From NCBI GenBank assembly GCA_001931905.2, contig MSJI02000117.1:36913-100912 (forward strand): a DNA stretch of 64,000 bases, in the 5' to 3' direction. A program made the translations under genes and the position numbers. Below the pieces are notes generated by a model, which ran no database searches, was not told the DNA's origin, and saw nothing but the letters and a program-made list of their open reading frames with translations. The stretch is from Cladosporium sp. IMV 00045 (Eukaryota; Ascomycota; Dothideomycetes; Cladosporiales; Cladosporiaceae). Positions 53,801-64,000 of this stretch are shown one piece after another; the first letter of the stretch is position 1; each line of letters begins with the position of its first letter.

Positions 53801-56684
53801 GTGGAAGATGCTACGCAAACTGGTGGGGAGATGGACGTCGACGAAATGGATAAGGCTTACAAAGCTTACAAGAAGAACAAGAGAAAGCAAAAGAAGATGC
53901 AAGCCATGGCAGGGGGCGAGACTGCGAGCCCTAGTGATCCGACGACGCACCAAGAGTCGGGCCAACAGGTCAGTACAGACCGGGGGCTGGACATTCCGCC
54001 TGAGGTCGAACCAACAAGACAACCAAGTCCCCTGGCCGCTGTCGCCAGCCCTTCCTGGTCTTTTGCGAAGCTTGAAGGCGACAAGTCACCGTCCAAGCAG
54101 GCTGGACGTAGTCTCTCACACATGCCATCAACAGGCAGCCTCACTAGTCGCAGGTCACTTGAACCGCTGCACGTCGATGTTGACAATCCACCAACTAAGA
54201 ACCCGGACCAACAACAATCGCAATGGGACAATCAGACGGGAGAGGCGCCGCGAAGCGGCCATGGTCGGACAGAGAGCAGAGACACGCCTTTGGAAACCAC
54301 ATCAAGAAACAGAGGCTCTCACATCTTCCAATCGCCCGCGCCAAACCAAGAAACTGCGCAAAGCGATGAACCTACCCTGCGAACCCCAGAGCAACGAGGT
54401 GATGCCTCAGACTACTTTCACTCGAGGGGTATCGATCCAGCAGCAGAGGCTGCCAGCAACAACGCACCATTCTCGCCATCAGCTGGTCTAATGAGTCCAA
54501 GGCTGCCTCTGGGCGCCATCCCTGAAGAGTCTGCCACCCACAAGAGAAGCCTAGGCGACTCTGCAAACGTGACACCAATGGAACCGGCAGGCAAGATGCT
54601 CCGACGAACAGAGACACCCAAAGCCATTCGCGAGCAGGGACTCAACCCAACCGCTGGACGAGAAGGCGCTGCAAGATCATTCAGCACTCCCATGTCTGGA
54701 CTTGGCGCTCTTGATGAAGAGCGAGCAGGCAAGCGCGTCGTCTCCGACACACGATCGCCCAGCGCCATGAGCAATCGTTCGGGCATCAGTGCTACCCATC
54801 ACACCTCAGGCGAAGAGCGGCGCACACTCAGTCGAGCCAGCAATCGCAGCATCACGCCCACTTTGAGGCGAACCAACCTGTCAGGTGACCTTCGGGCCGC
54901 AAGTCGCGCTAGCGATAAACGAAGTGGAGATGCGGGATCGGCCGTCGGCGCCCGGTCCTCACCCAAAACAATTCCCTTCGAGCCTCCACCGACTCCGCCC
55001 TTGAATGACGAAGACGATCTCGTCGCCGGCGCAACCCGCGCTGCCGGTATGGCTGAAACATTCGTAAGTTCATATATTTATATTTGATGTTTGTTTGATG
55101 GAAAACAGATGCTGACAGCTTCCAAAGCAAGGTTATGGCGACGCGCAAGGGTCGCAAGTCTCGCCTACGCGCCCGCCAAGCATGCGCAAACGCCAGAGCA
55201 TGCACGTAATGGACTTGGAGTCTAAGTTGGAGCAATTGACTTCGGAAAATCGTGCTCTCCAAGAAGCTCAACAACAAACCCGGGGCTTTGACAATGGCTC
55301 CTTCGATGCAGGTGGCCAGAACTTGCAGCAGGCCCTTGAGGCCCGCGATTTGCAATTGCGCGAGAAAGACAATGAAATCATGCAGATTCAAGCTATGCTC
55401 GAACCGATGCAACAGGAAATCAATAGGCTCCTGGAAATTAATGGTGGCCTCACCGAAGCTAACAGGAATCTTGTCGACGACACCAATGGACGCTACGCCA
55501 CTCTGCAGACTGAACATTCCAACGCCAATCAACAACTGCGTGAGACTAGTCAGGAGCTCGAGATGATGCGCCAGGAGCACAGCAAGCTGTCAAATGGCAT
55601 GCGCGATGCCGTCGCCGCTCAGCTAAGCACCGCGCTTGCCGAGAAGGACCACGAGATCCGCAAATTGAAGGAAGAGCTCGCAGAAGCCAGCGAGCGGATT
55701 CGCGCACTGCAGGTGCAGATCCAATCCTCCAAGACCAGCGATTTCTTGAATCTCCGTGACGAAGACTACTTCGACGGCGCCTGCCAGAAACTCTGCCAAC
55801 ACGTCCAGCAGTGGGTGCTGCGATTCTCAAAGACCTCGGATAACCGCGTCTGTCGGTTGTCCAGTGACTTGAGGGATGAGAAGATCGAAGCACGCCTAGA
55901 CAATGCTCTCCTGGACGGCATGGACGTCGACAAGCTCCTCGGCGACCGAGTTCGCCGCCGCGACGTCTTCATGTCCGTGGTGATGACGATGATCTGGGAG
56001 TATGTCTTCACGCGATACCTGTTCGGAATGGACCGCGAACAGCGACAGAAACTCAAGGCGTTGGAGAAGACGCTTGGAGAGACTGGCCCTCCACGAGCGG
56101 TCGCCCAGTGGCGCGCGACAACATTGACTCTCCTCTCAAAGCGTCCCTCGTTCTCGAAGCAGTGCGCGCTTGACACGGAAGCAGTCGCCCACGAGATCTT
56201 TGGCGTGTTATCTGCACTCCTGTCGCCACCATCCGGTGCAGAACAACAGCTGCTCGCTTCTCTGATCAAGGTCGTCGGAGTGTCGGTCAATCTCTCCGTC
56301 GAGATGCGCACACAACGCGCAGAGTACATCATGCTGCCTCCACTTCAGCCTGAGTACGACACCAACGGCGACCTCGTGCGCAAGGTACACTTCAACGCAT
56401 CGCTCATGAACGAGCGCAGTGGCCTCTTCACGTCCAACGAGGCTCTCGAATCCGAACGTGCCGTCGTCAAGATTGTGCTTTTCCCGCTTGTTGTCAAGAA
56501 GGGAGACGAGTTTGGCGAAGGCGAAGAGGAGATCGTCGTGTGCCCAGCACAAGTCTTGGTGCACAATGACAACGGCAAAAATAGAAAGGTTGTGAGAGTG
56601 ATGAGCGGAGCAATGGAGATTGACGACCCGAGGAGGAGCAGCAAGCAGAGTCTGCTCTCGGGACATGGAAGCATGCAATTCTAG
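50852..56684 (+). CDS. lah: Leashin-like protein, copy B, 5' end missing at gap
   Basis: The frame is open from the first base after the gap (FFGGFSGKKSKK) through exon 50852-55063 and, after a 64-nt intron (55064-55127), exon 55128-56684. About 1,920 residues are present. No frame breaks occur, in contrast to the upstream part of copy A. The part covers the last 12 or so Lys-rich modules, both AALAxGLxDSGFDP motifs, the Ser-rich linker, the coiled coil (MDLESKLEQLTSENRALQ) and the conserved C-terminal domain. The last 500 residues differ from copy A at only one position that I can find (KVVGVSV for KVIGVSV). The missing 5' part is a consequence of the gap. Confidence 0.88.
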
Positions 56685-57489
56685 TTGCGATATGAAGGCC
56701 GGGAGGGAAACGGGGTAAATGGAGTTTTTGGATTGGTTTTGATGAATCGCTACGGCCTTTCTGAGCGAGCGAGCGTCTTGACGACTTGCACATACCTGCT
56801 ACTTTGTGTTTTTATGGAAATTCTATACATGTTGTTCAAATGAAAGGGACATACCTCACGAACTCTACTCACTACTTTTATTGATCTATCAATCGTCCAT
56901 TAAAAGTCGTCTCATGCTCACACTATCCAGCATCACCCAGCTCTCCAACTCTTCCCATCCGAAGGATGAACACGATCTAGGTTCCCACCCCGGCCCGTGT
57001 CTGCGAACGCTAGTTCCAAGCTCTCCCCAGCCTCTCTCACCAACATGACGCAAGCCGGACCAGGATGACGGGCTGAAAGCACTCTCTAAGAATATACCAT
57101 CATGTAGGCTGACGAGTGTGGAGGCTGTGTCTGCCGCGTTCTGGACGCAGAGAGGAAGGTTCGCAAGCTCTGGGTGAGCCGCACGATGAACCATCGCTGA
57201 CGGAGTGCCCGGCAGAAAGGTATAGCTCTACTTGAGAGGCCCTGCCTTCTCGTGTGCACCTACTCATATATCGCATTGCTCTCGTTTTTGAACGCACGCG
57301 TCGGCACTATTACTACGCAGGAAAAGCAACGCTCATACTCAAGAGCGGCGACTCAACCCCACGCGCAAAACCATCGCAGCTCACCAAACCCCCAGCAGGC
57401 GAAACAGCACGCAAACAGAACTCAATCCCCAAACCACACCCCATCCCGTCTCGCCCTCCCATCCCAACCCACCCACCCGCAACAAGGAA
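56685..57489. other. Intergenic, no gene seen
   Basis: Counterpart of 45568-46399 with many substitutions and small indels. No conserved frame. Confidence 0.5.
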
Positions 57490-57768
57490 ATGTGCCTCAT
57501 CACCACCCCCCGCCGCGACCGCTACGAAGTCCGGCGCGACTACGACGCCCCCCGACCCGTGTCGAATTTCCAAGGCGGGCCGCACTACACGCACAACCAC
57601 GGGCATCACCACCACGGGCGCAGCTCGCGCGCTTCATACTCCCGCCCGCCGCCCGAGAGGGTCAGTTACCGGCGCAGCGTGTCGAGGTCGAGGGTCTATG
57701 AGCCGGAGCCGAGGAGGAGTGGGCGGAGTGTGGATTATGTGAGGACTAGTAGGACGTTTGTGCGGTAG
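57490..57768 (+). CDS. Small basic Arg/His-rich protein, copy B
   Basis: 92 residues, identical in protein sequence to 46400-46678. The codons differ at several third positions (for example in APRPV and RRSGRS), so identity is kept by selection, not by recent copying. The 5' flank differs strongly. Same His cluster and Arg-rich end; function unknown. Confidence 0.8.
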   Translation: MCLITTPRRDRYEVRRDYDAPRPVSNFQGGPHYTHNHGHHHHGRSSRASYSRPPPERVSYRRSVSRSRVYEPEPRRSGRSVDYVRTSRTFVR

Positions 57769-58892
57769 GTGGGGAGGAGGGGAGGGAGGGGTCGATTGGG
57801 GGACGAGAGATGCTCTGTTACTTTTGCTATATGACTGAGAAGCTTTGCGAAGCCTCCATGTTGTGAGTGTGGGATGGACTATTGGAGAGGATGAATAATG
57901 ACGTAACGCATACTGAAGGTCAATCTAACAATCAATGTATACATGTCGGATCAAGAAGACTGAAGGCTGTGGATGAAGGACATGTGCATAAAGCAATCTC
58001 TGAAGCTGTCTTGGTGACCCGATGTCAGAAGAGATGATGTCTTGTCTAGACTCTTTGCTCAAGTCATGGAAAGCAGACCCTCCAGCTTCCAACAATGATA
58101 CCCAGGTAATAATGCCTTCTACTTGACCAGTTCAAGAGGCTCTTCCAACACTTTAATAAACCCATCCAGAAATTGACCACGAACTCCAACCCCGCCGCAC
58201 CAACCGCAAAGTCCGCCCAGCCCGCCATGCCGGTTTTCCAAACCAGGCGTGCCAGGCTGCCATCATCATCATCACAGGGTCTTCTTCCCGATGTCACGCA
58301 TTGAACAAAAGACGTATCTATCTCTTCCACTTCCCTGTTCTTGTGAGACCCTCATTGCGTACATTCCAAGCGCCAAGACTGCTTCGCCAAGGATTCGCCG
58401 TCTTTGCCCAGTAAGGCTGGTTTGCCTGGGGTTTTTCTTGTTGGTCTTGACATCTTGAGACCTAGGCACGCTTCGCTACGCTGCGATTCTGCAAGGGAAA
58501 GCGTGACGCCATTGGGTTTCTGGGCAAAGGCTGCGAAACTTGGTCTGGGTTTCTTGCTGTGAGTGTCGATGATGTAGGACCGATTGAGGTTAGGTTTTAT
58601 GAGGGGTTGAAGTTGATATAAGTATTGAGTTGGGTGAGTTGCGGGTGTCGATTCGAGGTTCTTCTCTCTTTCTTTGATACACATATTCTCAAACGCGATC
58701 AGTTGTTCTGAAGACTTACGACGATACGAAGGGATATCTTTATCATCCTATCACCAACGAGCAAGCACCTCGCGACAACCTGAATACATTGGACGACACG
58801 ATTCTCAGCAAAAGGGAAATCAGCGCTTGACAACCAGACCGACCAACAACCAAAACCTAACAACAATAATAAAAACAAACCCCAAAGCAACC
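57769..58892. other. Intergenic, no conserved gene
   Basis: Counterpart of 46679-47832. The minus-strand frame seen in copy A is broken here. No gene is called. Confidence 0.5.
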
Positions 58893-59280
58893 ATGTGCTT
58901 CGGCGGACCGAGTCGCAAAGAGCAGCGAGCCTACCAACAAGGCATGCAAGACGGCAACGCAATGGGCCGAAACAGCCGAATGGGAGGCAGCGGTGGTGGT
59001 GTAAGTTTCGAAGAACCATCTGAAACTGGTAACTCGCTGACTTACCATGATAATATAGCTCATGTCCAAACTCACCGGCGGCGGCGGACGTCGTCACCAG
59101 AACCCGCAGATGAGCACCATGGGCGGCAGCGGCATGAGCGGCGGTGGCATGACGGGCAGTGGACGTATGGGTGGCAGCGCGATGGGTAGTGGGCCTGGGT
59201 TTGGAGGTAGCTCGGGTCGTGCTGGACGTATGGGTGGTGGTGGAATTGGCGGGCAGATGGGTGGGAGGAGCAGGTATTAG
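58893..59280 (+). CDS. Small Gly/Met/Arg-rich protein, copy B
   Basis: Exons 58893-59000 and 59059-59280, 109 residues. The intron is 58 nt with GTAAGT and a TATAG acceptor, different from the copy A intron although the exons align without gaps. Exon 1 is identical in protein sequence to copy A; exon 2 shows a few Gly/Ser and Ile/Met exchanges within the low-complexity GRMGG repeats. Function unknown. Confidence 0.78.
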
Positions 59281-60058
59281 TTGTTCTGGGAACGCTGAGA
59301 GGTTGAGAAGGATGGTATGGTATGGGTTGGGTTTTATTGTGTACGATTAACAATTTTTGGAGGCTGGGGGATGTAATGTCTTATGATCTGCCTTTCCGAA
59401 AACAATGATATTTTGTTCTGATTTGCAATCTTATCTCGGTCCAGGGCATGTTCGTGACTGTCTGAATGCGAATATATAACCATCTGCAAAATGTCTGGGC
59501 CACTGAAAGTCTACCGAGCTAATTAATAATTCTGCGACTATCGAGCACCTAGAAAAGGGCCTCTTAGCTAGTCCAGGAGATATATCGTACTAGAATACTC
59601 GTAGAATACTACTTAGATTTACCATATGACTTGGTAGACTTCGGACAAGTCTGTCCTCGGGGAATCAAGCCCCCGTGTGACAGGTTCGAAACCCGCGGAC
59701 GCCGACATCCTTCACACTACTGCAAGGAATAATTCCCCCAAACGCAGAGTTGCCGTTCTTCTCCTCTTATCTCCAAAGCTATGTCGCGACCACCTGCCTC
59801 TTTAGACCCCTCCCGCCGCTAAGATTCAAATCCTCGTCGACTTCATGAGGGGCAAGGCCAATTGCACAGCGGCACGACAGCTGTCGACGAGGGTAAGGCG
59901 CGTATCGCACCGGCTATGGTACCTATCAGGCCGGGTATGGCAGTAGGCTATCACGGCGGCTGGCTCACCTAAGCGATCCTTTTAATGTCATTGTAGACTG
60001 CTTCAAATTGAAGTGAACACATTCCATCTGACATCTTGTCACTCAAACATCTCTCGAC
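59281..60058. other. Intergenic: amine oxidase promoter with insertion
   Basis: Counterpart of 48236-48881, longer because of the TIR-bounded insert at 59508-59640. The inverted repeat of copy A is kept in shortened form. No coding gene is seen. Confidence 0.5.
59508..59640. mobile_element. Putative MITE-like insertion, copy B only
   Basis: A 133-bp AT-rich segment absent from copy A. Its ends are inverted repeats: AGTCTACCGAG at 59508-59518 and CTTGGTAGACT at 59630-59640, one mismatch. TA lies inside both ends, so a TA-targeting element with a partly palindromic target is possible. It has no coding capacity. Family is not recognised. Confidence 0.45.
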
Positions 60059-62397
60059 ATGGCTACCAACACAGTATCGCCCTCGTTGCCCATCCGGGTG
60101 GCGAAGAACATGACCACTCACCCACTTGCTCCTGTCAACGCTGATGAGATCAAACAAGCCGCCTCGTTCGTTCAAGCACAATGGCCTGCAGGCACTGATC
60201 TTCACTTCAAGTCCATCACCCTCCATGAACCAGCCAAAGCAGAGGTCATTGCTTACCTTGAGGCTATCGACAATGGCAAAGCTCCCAACAGGATTGATCG
60301 CAGGGTGATGGTGTCGTACTATATTAGAAAAACAGTAAGTCAAGAATTTATGTATAGGACACGTTACTGTCTTTATTCTAATGGCCAGCATAGAATAAAT
60401 TACACGAAGCTGTCGTGAACTTCAATAGAAGTGCGATCGAGTACAATGTTCGCTTGGGCTCCAACATGCATGCGCCTGGAGATGGTGCCGAGATCATTGC
60501 GATGGAGCGGGTTGCACTCGAGGATGGAGGCGTGCAAGCTGCTATTGCCAAACTGCAGCTACCCGAGGGATCTCAAGTTGTGATTGATCCCTGGATCTAC
60601 GGTAGGTCAAAAGGCTTCTAACGAAGCAACAGATCGCAGCATGCTAATCGCATATGCAGGTTCTGACGGTGTTGGAGACGACGATCGCCTCTGGCAGAAT
60701 TTCATGTACATGAGGGATCCGCAGAATGTGACGGAGGCAGACTCCAATCACTATGCCCTTCCTCTTCCAATCTCTCCCGTGATCGACTCAGTTACCATGA
60801 AGGTTGTCAGGATTGACTACTTACCCACGGGAAAAGACAACTCCATTGAAGAGCTCAAGCCCTGGAAACCCAAGCCTGCCAATGAATACACCCCTGAGTA
60901 TCAGGAATTGAGGACAGATCTCAAGCCGCTTAATGTCGTTCAGCCTGAAGGTGTCAGCTTCACCGTCACTCACGAGGGTACCTCTCAGGTCATCAATTGG
61001 CAGAAGTGGTCCTTCCGCGTCGGCTTCAACCTGCGGGAGGGCATGGTGCTCTACGATGTTCGCTACGCTGGCCGCAAGCTGTTCTACCGCCTCTCACTGT
61101 CTGACATGAATATCCCATACGCAGACCCTCGGCACCCATTCCACAAGAAATCCGCGTTCGATCTGGGTGATGCTGGAGCAGGTATCATGGCCAATGACTT
61201 GAAGCTTGGCTGTGATTGCCTGGGCACTATTCAGTACATCAGTGCTGTTCTCAACGACGACCAGGGAAGCCCTCTGGAAATGCCCAATGTCATTTGTGTT
61301 CACGAACAGGACGCCGGTATCGGTTGGAAGCACACTAACTATCGCACCGGTCGTGCTGCCGTCGTTCGTCAGCGTGAGCTTGTGTTGCAGAGCATGTAAG
61401 TTATATCAAAAGACCATGGCAACACTCGACCACAGACTAACAATTACAGAATAACTGTCGCCAACTACGAGTACATCCTGGCTTTCATGTTCAACCAAGC
61501 CGGCGAATGGACGTACGAAGTACGCGCCACGGGCATTCTCAGCACCCAGCCTATCGATGACGGCATCGAAGTCCCATGGGGAACAGTCGTCCACCCAGGC
61601 GTGCTCGCCACTCACCACCAGCACATCTTCTCCCTCCGCGTCGACCCCATGCTCGACGGCCACAGCAACCGACTCGTCTACGACGAAGCCCTCCCCATGC
61701 CGCGATCCGACTTCAACCCCCACGGCACCGGCTACTTCACACAAGAGACCCTAATCACCAAATCCGGCGGCTACGACCTCAACCCGGACACGAACCGGAC
61801 CTTCAAGATTCAAAACGCCGCCGTGCGCAACCCCGTCAACGGCAAACCCGTCGCCTACAAAATCCACGCCCCGCCCTTCCAGAAAATCCTCTCCGACAAG
61901 GACAGCTTCAACTACAAGCGCGCCGAGTTCTCCGACCGCAACGTCTACGCCGTCAAGTACCGCGACGACGAACTCTACGCCGGCGGCAAGTACACCAACC
62001 AGTCGCGCGGAGGCACGGGTGTGCGCAGCTGGGCGGAGAGGGGAGAGAGTATCGTCGATGACGATTTGGTCGTTTTCGTGCAGTTCGGTATCAACCACGT
62101 AAGTCCCCAACTCCCCTCCCGCTAACTCACTTCAAGCCATCCAACTAATAAAATTAGGTCCCGCGAATCGAAGACTTCCCCGTGATGCCGTGCGAAATTC
62201 TCAAAGTCAGCTTCAAGCCCGTCAATTTCTTCGACCGCAACCCGGCGCTCGACGTCCCGCCCAGCACGCAGGAGTTCAACAAGAGCACGCTGCTAACTGA
62301 CGCGCACCATCAAAGCGCTGGACAGGCGAGTGTTGATGCCGAGGGTTGTGTGGGCTGTGCTGGGGAAGAGGGGAAGGTGGGGGGTAGTAAGTTGTGA
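60059..62397 (+). CDS. Copper amine oxidase, peroxisomal (ends in SKL), copy B
   Basis: Five exons, 60059-60334, 60394-60601, 60660-61395, 61450-62098 and 62158-62397, give 702 residues, normal for fungal enzymes. The N2/N3 domains take up about the first 220 residues and the catalytic barrel the rest. VANYEYI holds the Tyr that becomes topaquinone (consensus NY[DE]Y). SAFDLGDAGAG holds the proposed catalytic Asp. THHQHIF supplies two copper His ligands, and a downstream His such as that in FNPHGTGYFT is a candidate third. The enzyme oxidises primary amines to aldehydes, releasing ammonia and hydrogen peroxide, so growth on amines as nitrogen source is the likely role. The C-terminus GGSKL is a PTS1. 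All splice sites are repeated in copy A with diverged introns. Confidence 0.95.
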
Positions 62398-64000
62398 GTC
62401 GAGTTGAGTGCTGAGGATCGAAAGGGTATTCGTTGTGATTTTACGAATAAGCGATGTGACGTGACTTGACGAGCTGTTTATCGGATATATGCATGGTTTT
62501 CCAGTCATTCTTTTATTTTAAAGGTATACGTACGAGAATTTCTCCCTCCAACCACATATCACCCACCTGCGGTATAGGTAATCAGACCTCAACATCTTGC
62601 AAGAAAATTATCGGTCCGTCTCATTGTGTTTCTTGTCAAGTAACTAGCAATACTCGAACGCCTCAGCCAGCCAATCCGCATCGTCTCATCGAAGAATGAG
62701 AAAGGAATCAATCGCAGAAGTCTTTCGAATCCTCAATTCCAAAATCATGATTATTCTATACCACCCCAAATTTATCAAGAACGACAAAAACGAATGTTGC
62801 ATCCTCAACCGTCCTAATAAGAAGTGACAATACTGATTCCCAAACCCTTGCTTATTACAGTCCCAAGTCAAGCCTGAATGTACTTATTCCACATCGCCGA
62901 ATACCACACCAAACCGAGCACCATCTTCCCATCCCAATCAACCCGCCTACTCCTCCACAGCACGCCCCTTGTTACAATCGCCAGTAGCGGATGTCCACGC
63001 AACCTCAATTCAGCTCTTGCCAGCTCGAAAACCAATGTAAATATATCAATCAATCATTCAGAACAGCCATTATACCACACCCCTTACTCCCTCTCTCCTC
63101 CGTAGTGCCGCAATGCCTCGAAGCTAACAAGTCTCCTTCCCTACATCAGCACATCAAAACAAGAGAGACGGGAAACCCGAGGAGCTGCTGCGGTGGTTTT
63201 CTCAAGCGTTATTCATCAGGAACAGTACCTGAATGAAACGTGGAAGCCCACAATACATGTAAACAGCTGAAGCTTCAAAGTGCCATTGCATGTGGTTGGG
63301 TGATGGGGAATATCGTAGACGTCATCCCCCCTTCCCCTCTCTTCGAAGCCTCGAAGCACGACTTGGGAGGGGTCTCTGGGCGTGTGTGTGCTATGGATGG
63401 GGAAGGATGTTGGGATATCGGGGCTGTGGTGGGTATGGGATGTCATTGCAATCTGAGGGATTGTGAGGAGGCAGTCGGGTTGGTCGTTGTGGGAGTGAGG
63501 AGCTTGTGGGTGCAGACGTTGAGGGGAGGGGAGGCAGGAAGTGAGGTAGGCGAATGGAGTGCAGGTGCATGATGTGAATTGTGGTCAGGAAGTGGGGGAG
63601 GTGAGGTAGTGGGGATCAGGGGGACAAGAGAGAAGATAGAGGTCCCGGTCAGGCAAGATTGGGTCACTCATTCATGGGCTGAAGTCACTGGCACTGGTCA
63701 TCAAAAGGGTGACTGATTCACGCAGGCTGAACAGATCACGTCGAGAGACATCAAGACACTCAAGTCACGTCACTTCACGTCACTAATCCTATCAATCACA
63801 AGACGAATCCCAGCCCTCAAACATGATGACCGTCCATGATAAGCCACAAGAATGGGGTGATGCTAGGAACGGCAGCAAGTTTTCAGGCTTTTTAACGATC
63901 TTGTATTTTTTTGCGAGAAGAAACCAGATAAAAGAAAACAAAACATCCCTAATCGCATGAAATACGCATGGGGTGAAATCATCAATGGGCCTGAAATCCG
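62398..64000. other. Intergenic to window end, no supported gene
   Basis: Amine oxidase 3' UTR followed by AT-richer sequence. G-rich plus-strand stretches at 63300-63620 make Pro/Ser-rich open frames on the minus strand without protein-like structure. Short CACGTCA-like repeats occur at 63740-63785. No gene or RNA could be supported. Confidence 0.5.

Larger units (their letters stand above)
50852..62010 (+). repeat. Copy B of 11.1-kb head-to-tail duplication
   Basis: Collinear with 39732-50831 but 59 bp longer overall. Differences include one extra 234-bp coding module (51167-51400), one missing 234-bp module (copy A 41577-41810) and a 133-bp insertion (59508-59640). Substitutions are scattered and mostly synonymous in exons. 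Confidence 0.93.

Noticed and set aside
39732..62010. Recent tandem duplication altered by RIP
   Set aside because: Differences between copies run in all directions and are not dominated by C-to-T/G-to-A changes, so RIP does not explain them.

Overview
The window is nuclear DNA of a filamentous ascomycete (Pezizomycotina, most likely a Dothideomycete). The signs are short introns (about 40-75 nt, one of 223 nt) with GTRNGT donors and CTRAY-like branch sites, a nuclear tRNA-Lys with a short intron, and a giant Woronin-body tether of the Leashin/involucrin-repeat family, which is confined to Pezizomycotina. The organism is inferred from content only; no species is proven.

Layout. 1-6.6 kb: minus-strand genes (a 3'-truncated unknown protein, a small two-helix membrane protein, an intron-containing tRNA-Lys, a small cytochrome b5-like protein ending in SKL, a DUF1993 protein and a five-exon Dal5-like MFS transporter). 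6.6-8.4 kb: no supported gene. 8.4-19 kb: a GT32 glycosyltransferase related to MIPC synthases, a divergent pair of paralogous secreted proteins, a minimal kinase-like protein, a long Cys/His-rich plus coiled-coil protein and a three-exon conserved unknown. 19.5-24 kb: two mRNA 3'-end processing genes, CFT2 (CPSF100) and a CstF64/Rna15 homologue, face away from each other across 493 bp.

25.2-45.6 kb: a Leashin-like gene of about 6,780 codons with roughly 40 Lys-rich blocks, each preceded by an acidic/Trp motif. It is interrupted by several single-base frame changes that look like sequencing indels or early decay. It is followed by a 92-residue basic protein, a Gly-rich small protein and a copper amine oxidase.

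39.7-62.0 kb: the end of the Leashin gene and the next three genes are present twice, head to tail (39732-50831 and 50852-62010), separated by exactly 20 N. Both repeat edges abut the gap. The copies differ mostly at synonymous sites in exons and much more in introns and flanks. The simplest reading is that two contigs from homologous haplotypes or homeologous chromosomes were joined, as expected in a diploid or hybrid fungus (Hortaea werneckii is a known example of such a genome); a real tandem duplication is the alternative. Comparing the copies gives an internal conservation test, which supports the exon models and rejects several open frames. It also shows one clean gain and one clean loss of a 78-residue repeat module.

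Three genes point to peroxisome biology: the b5-like protein and the amine oxidase both end in SKL (PTS1), and Leashin tethers peroxisome-derived Woronin bodies.
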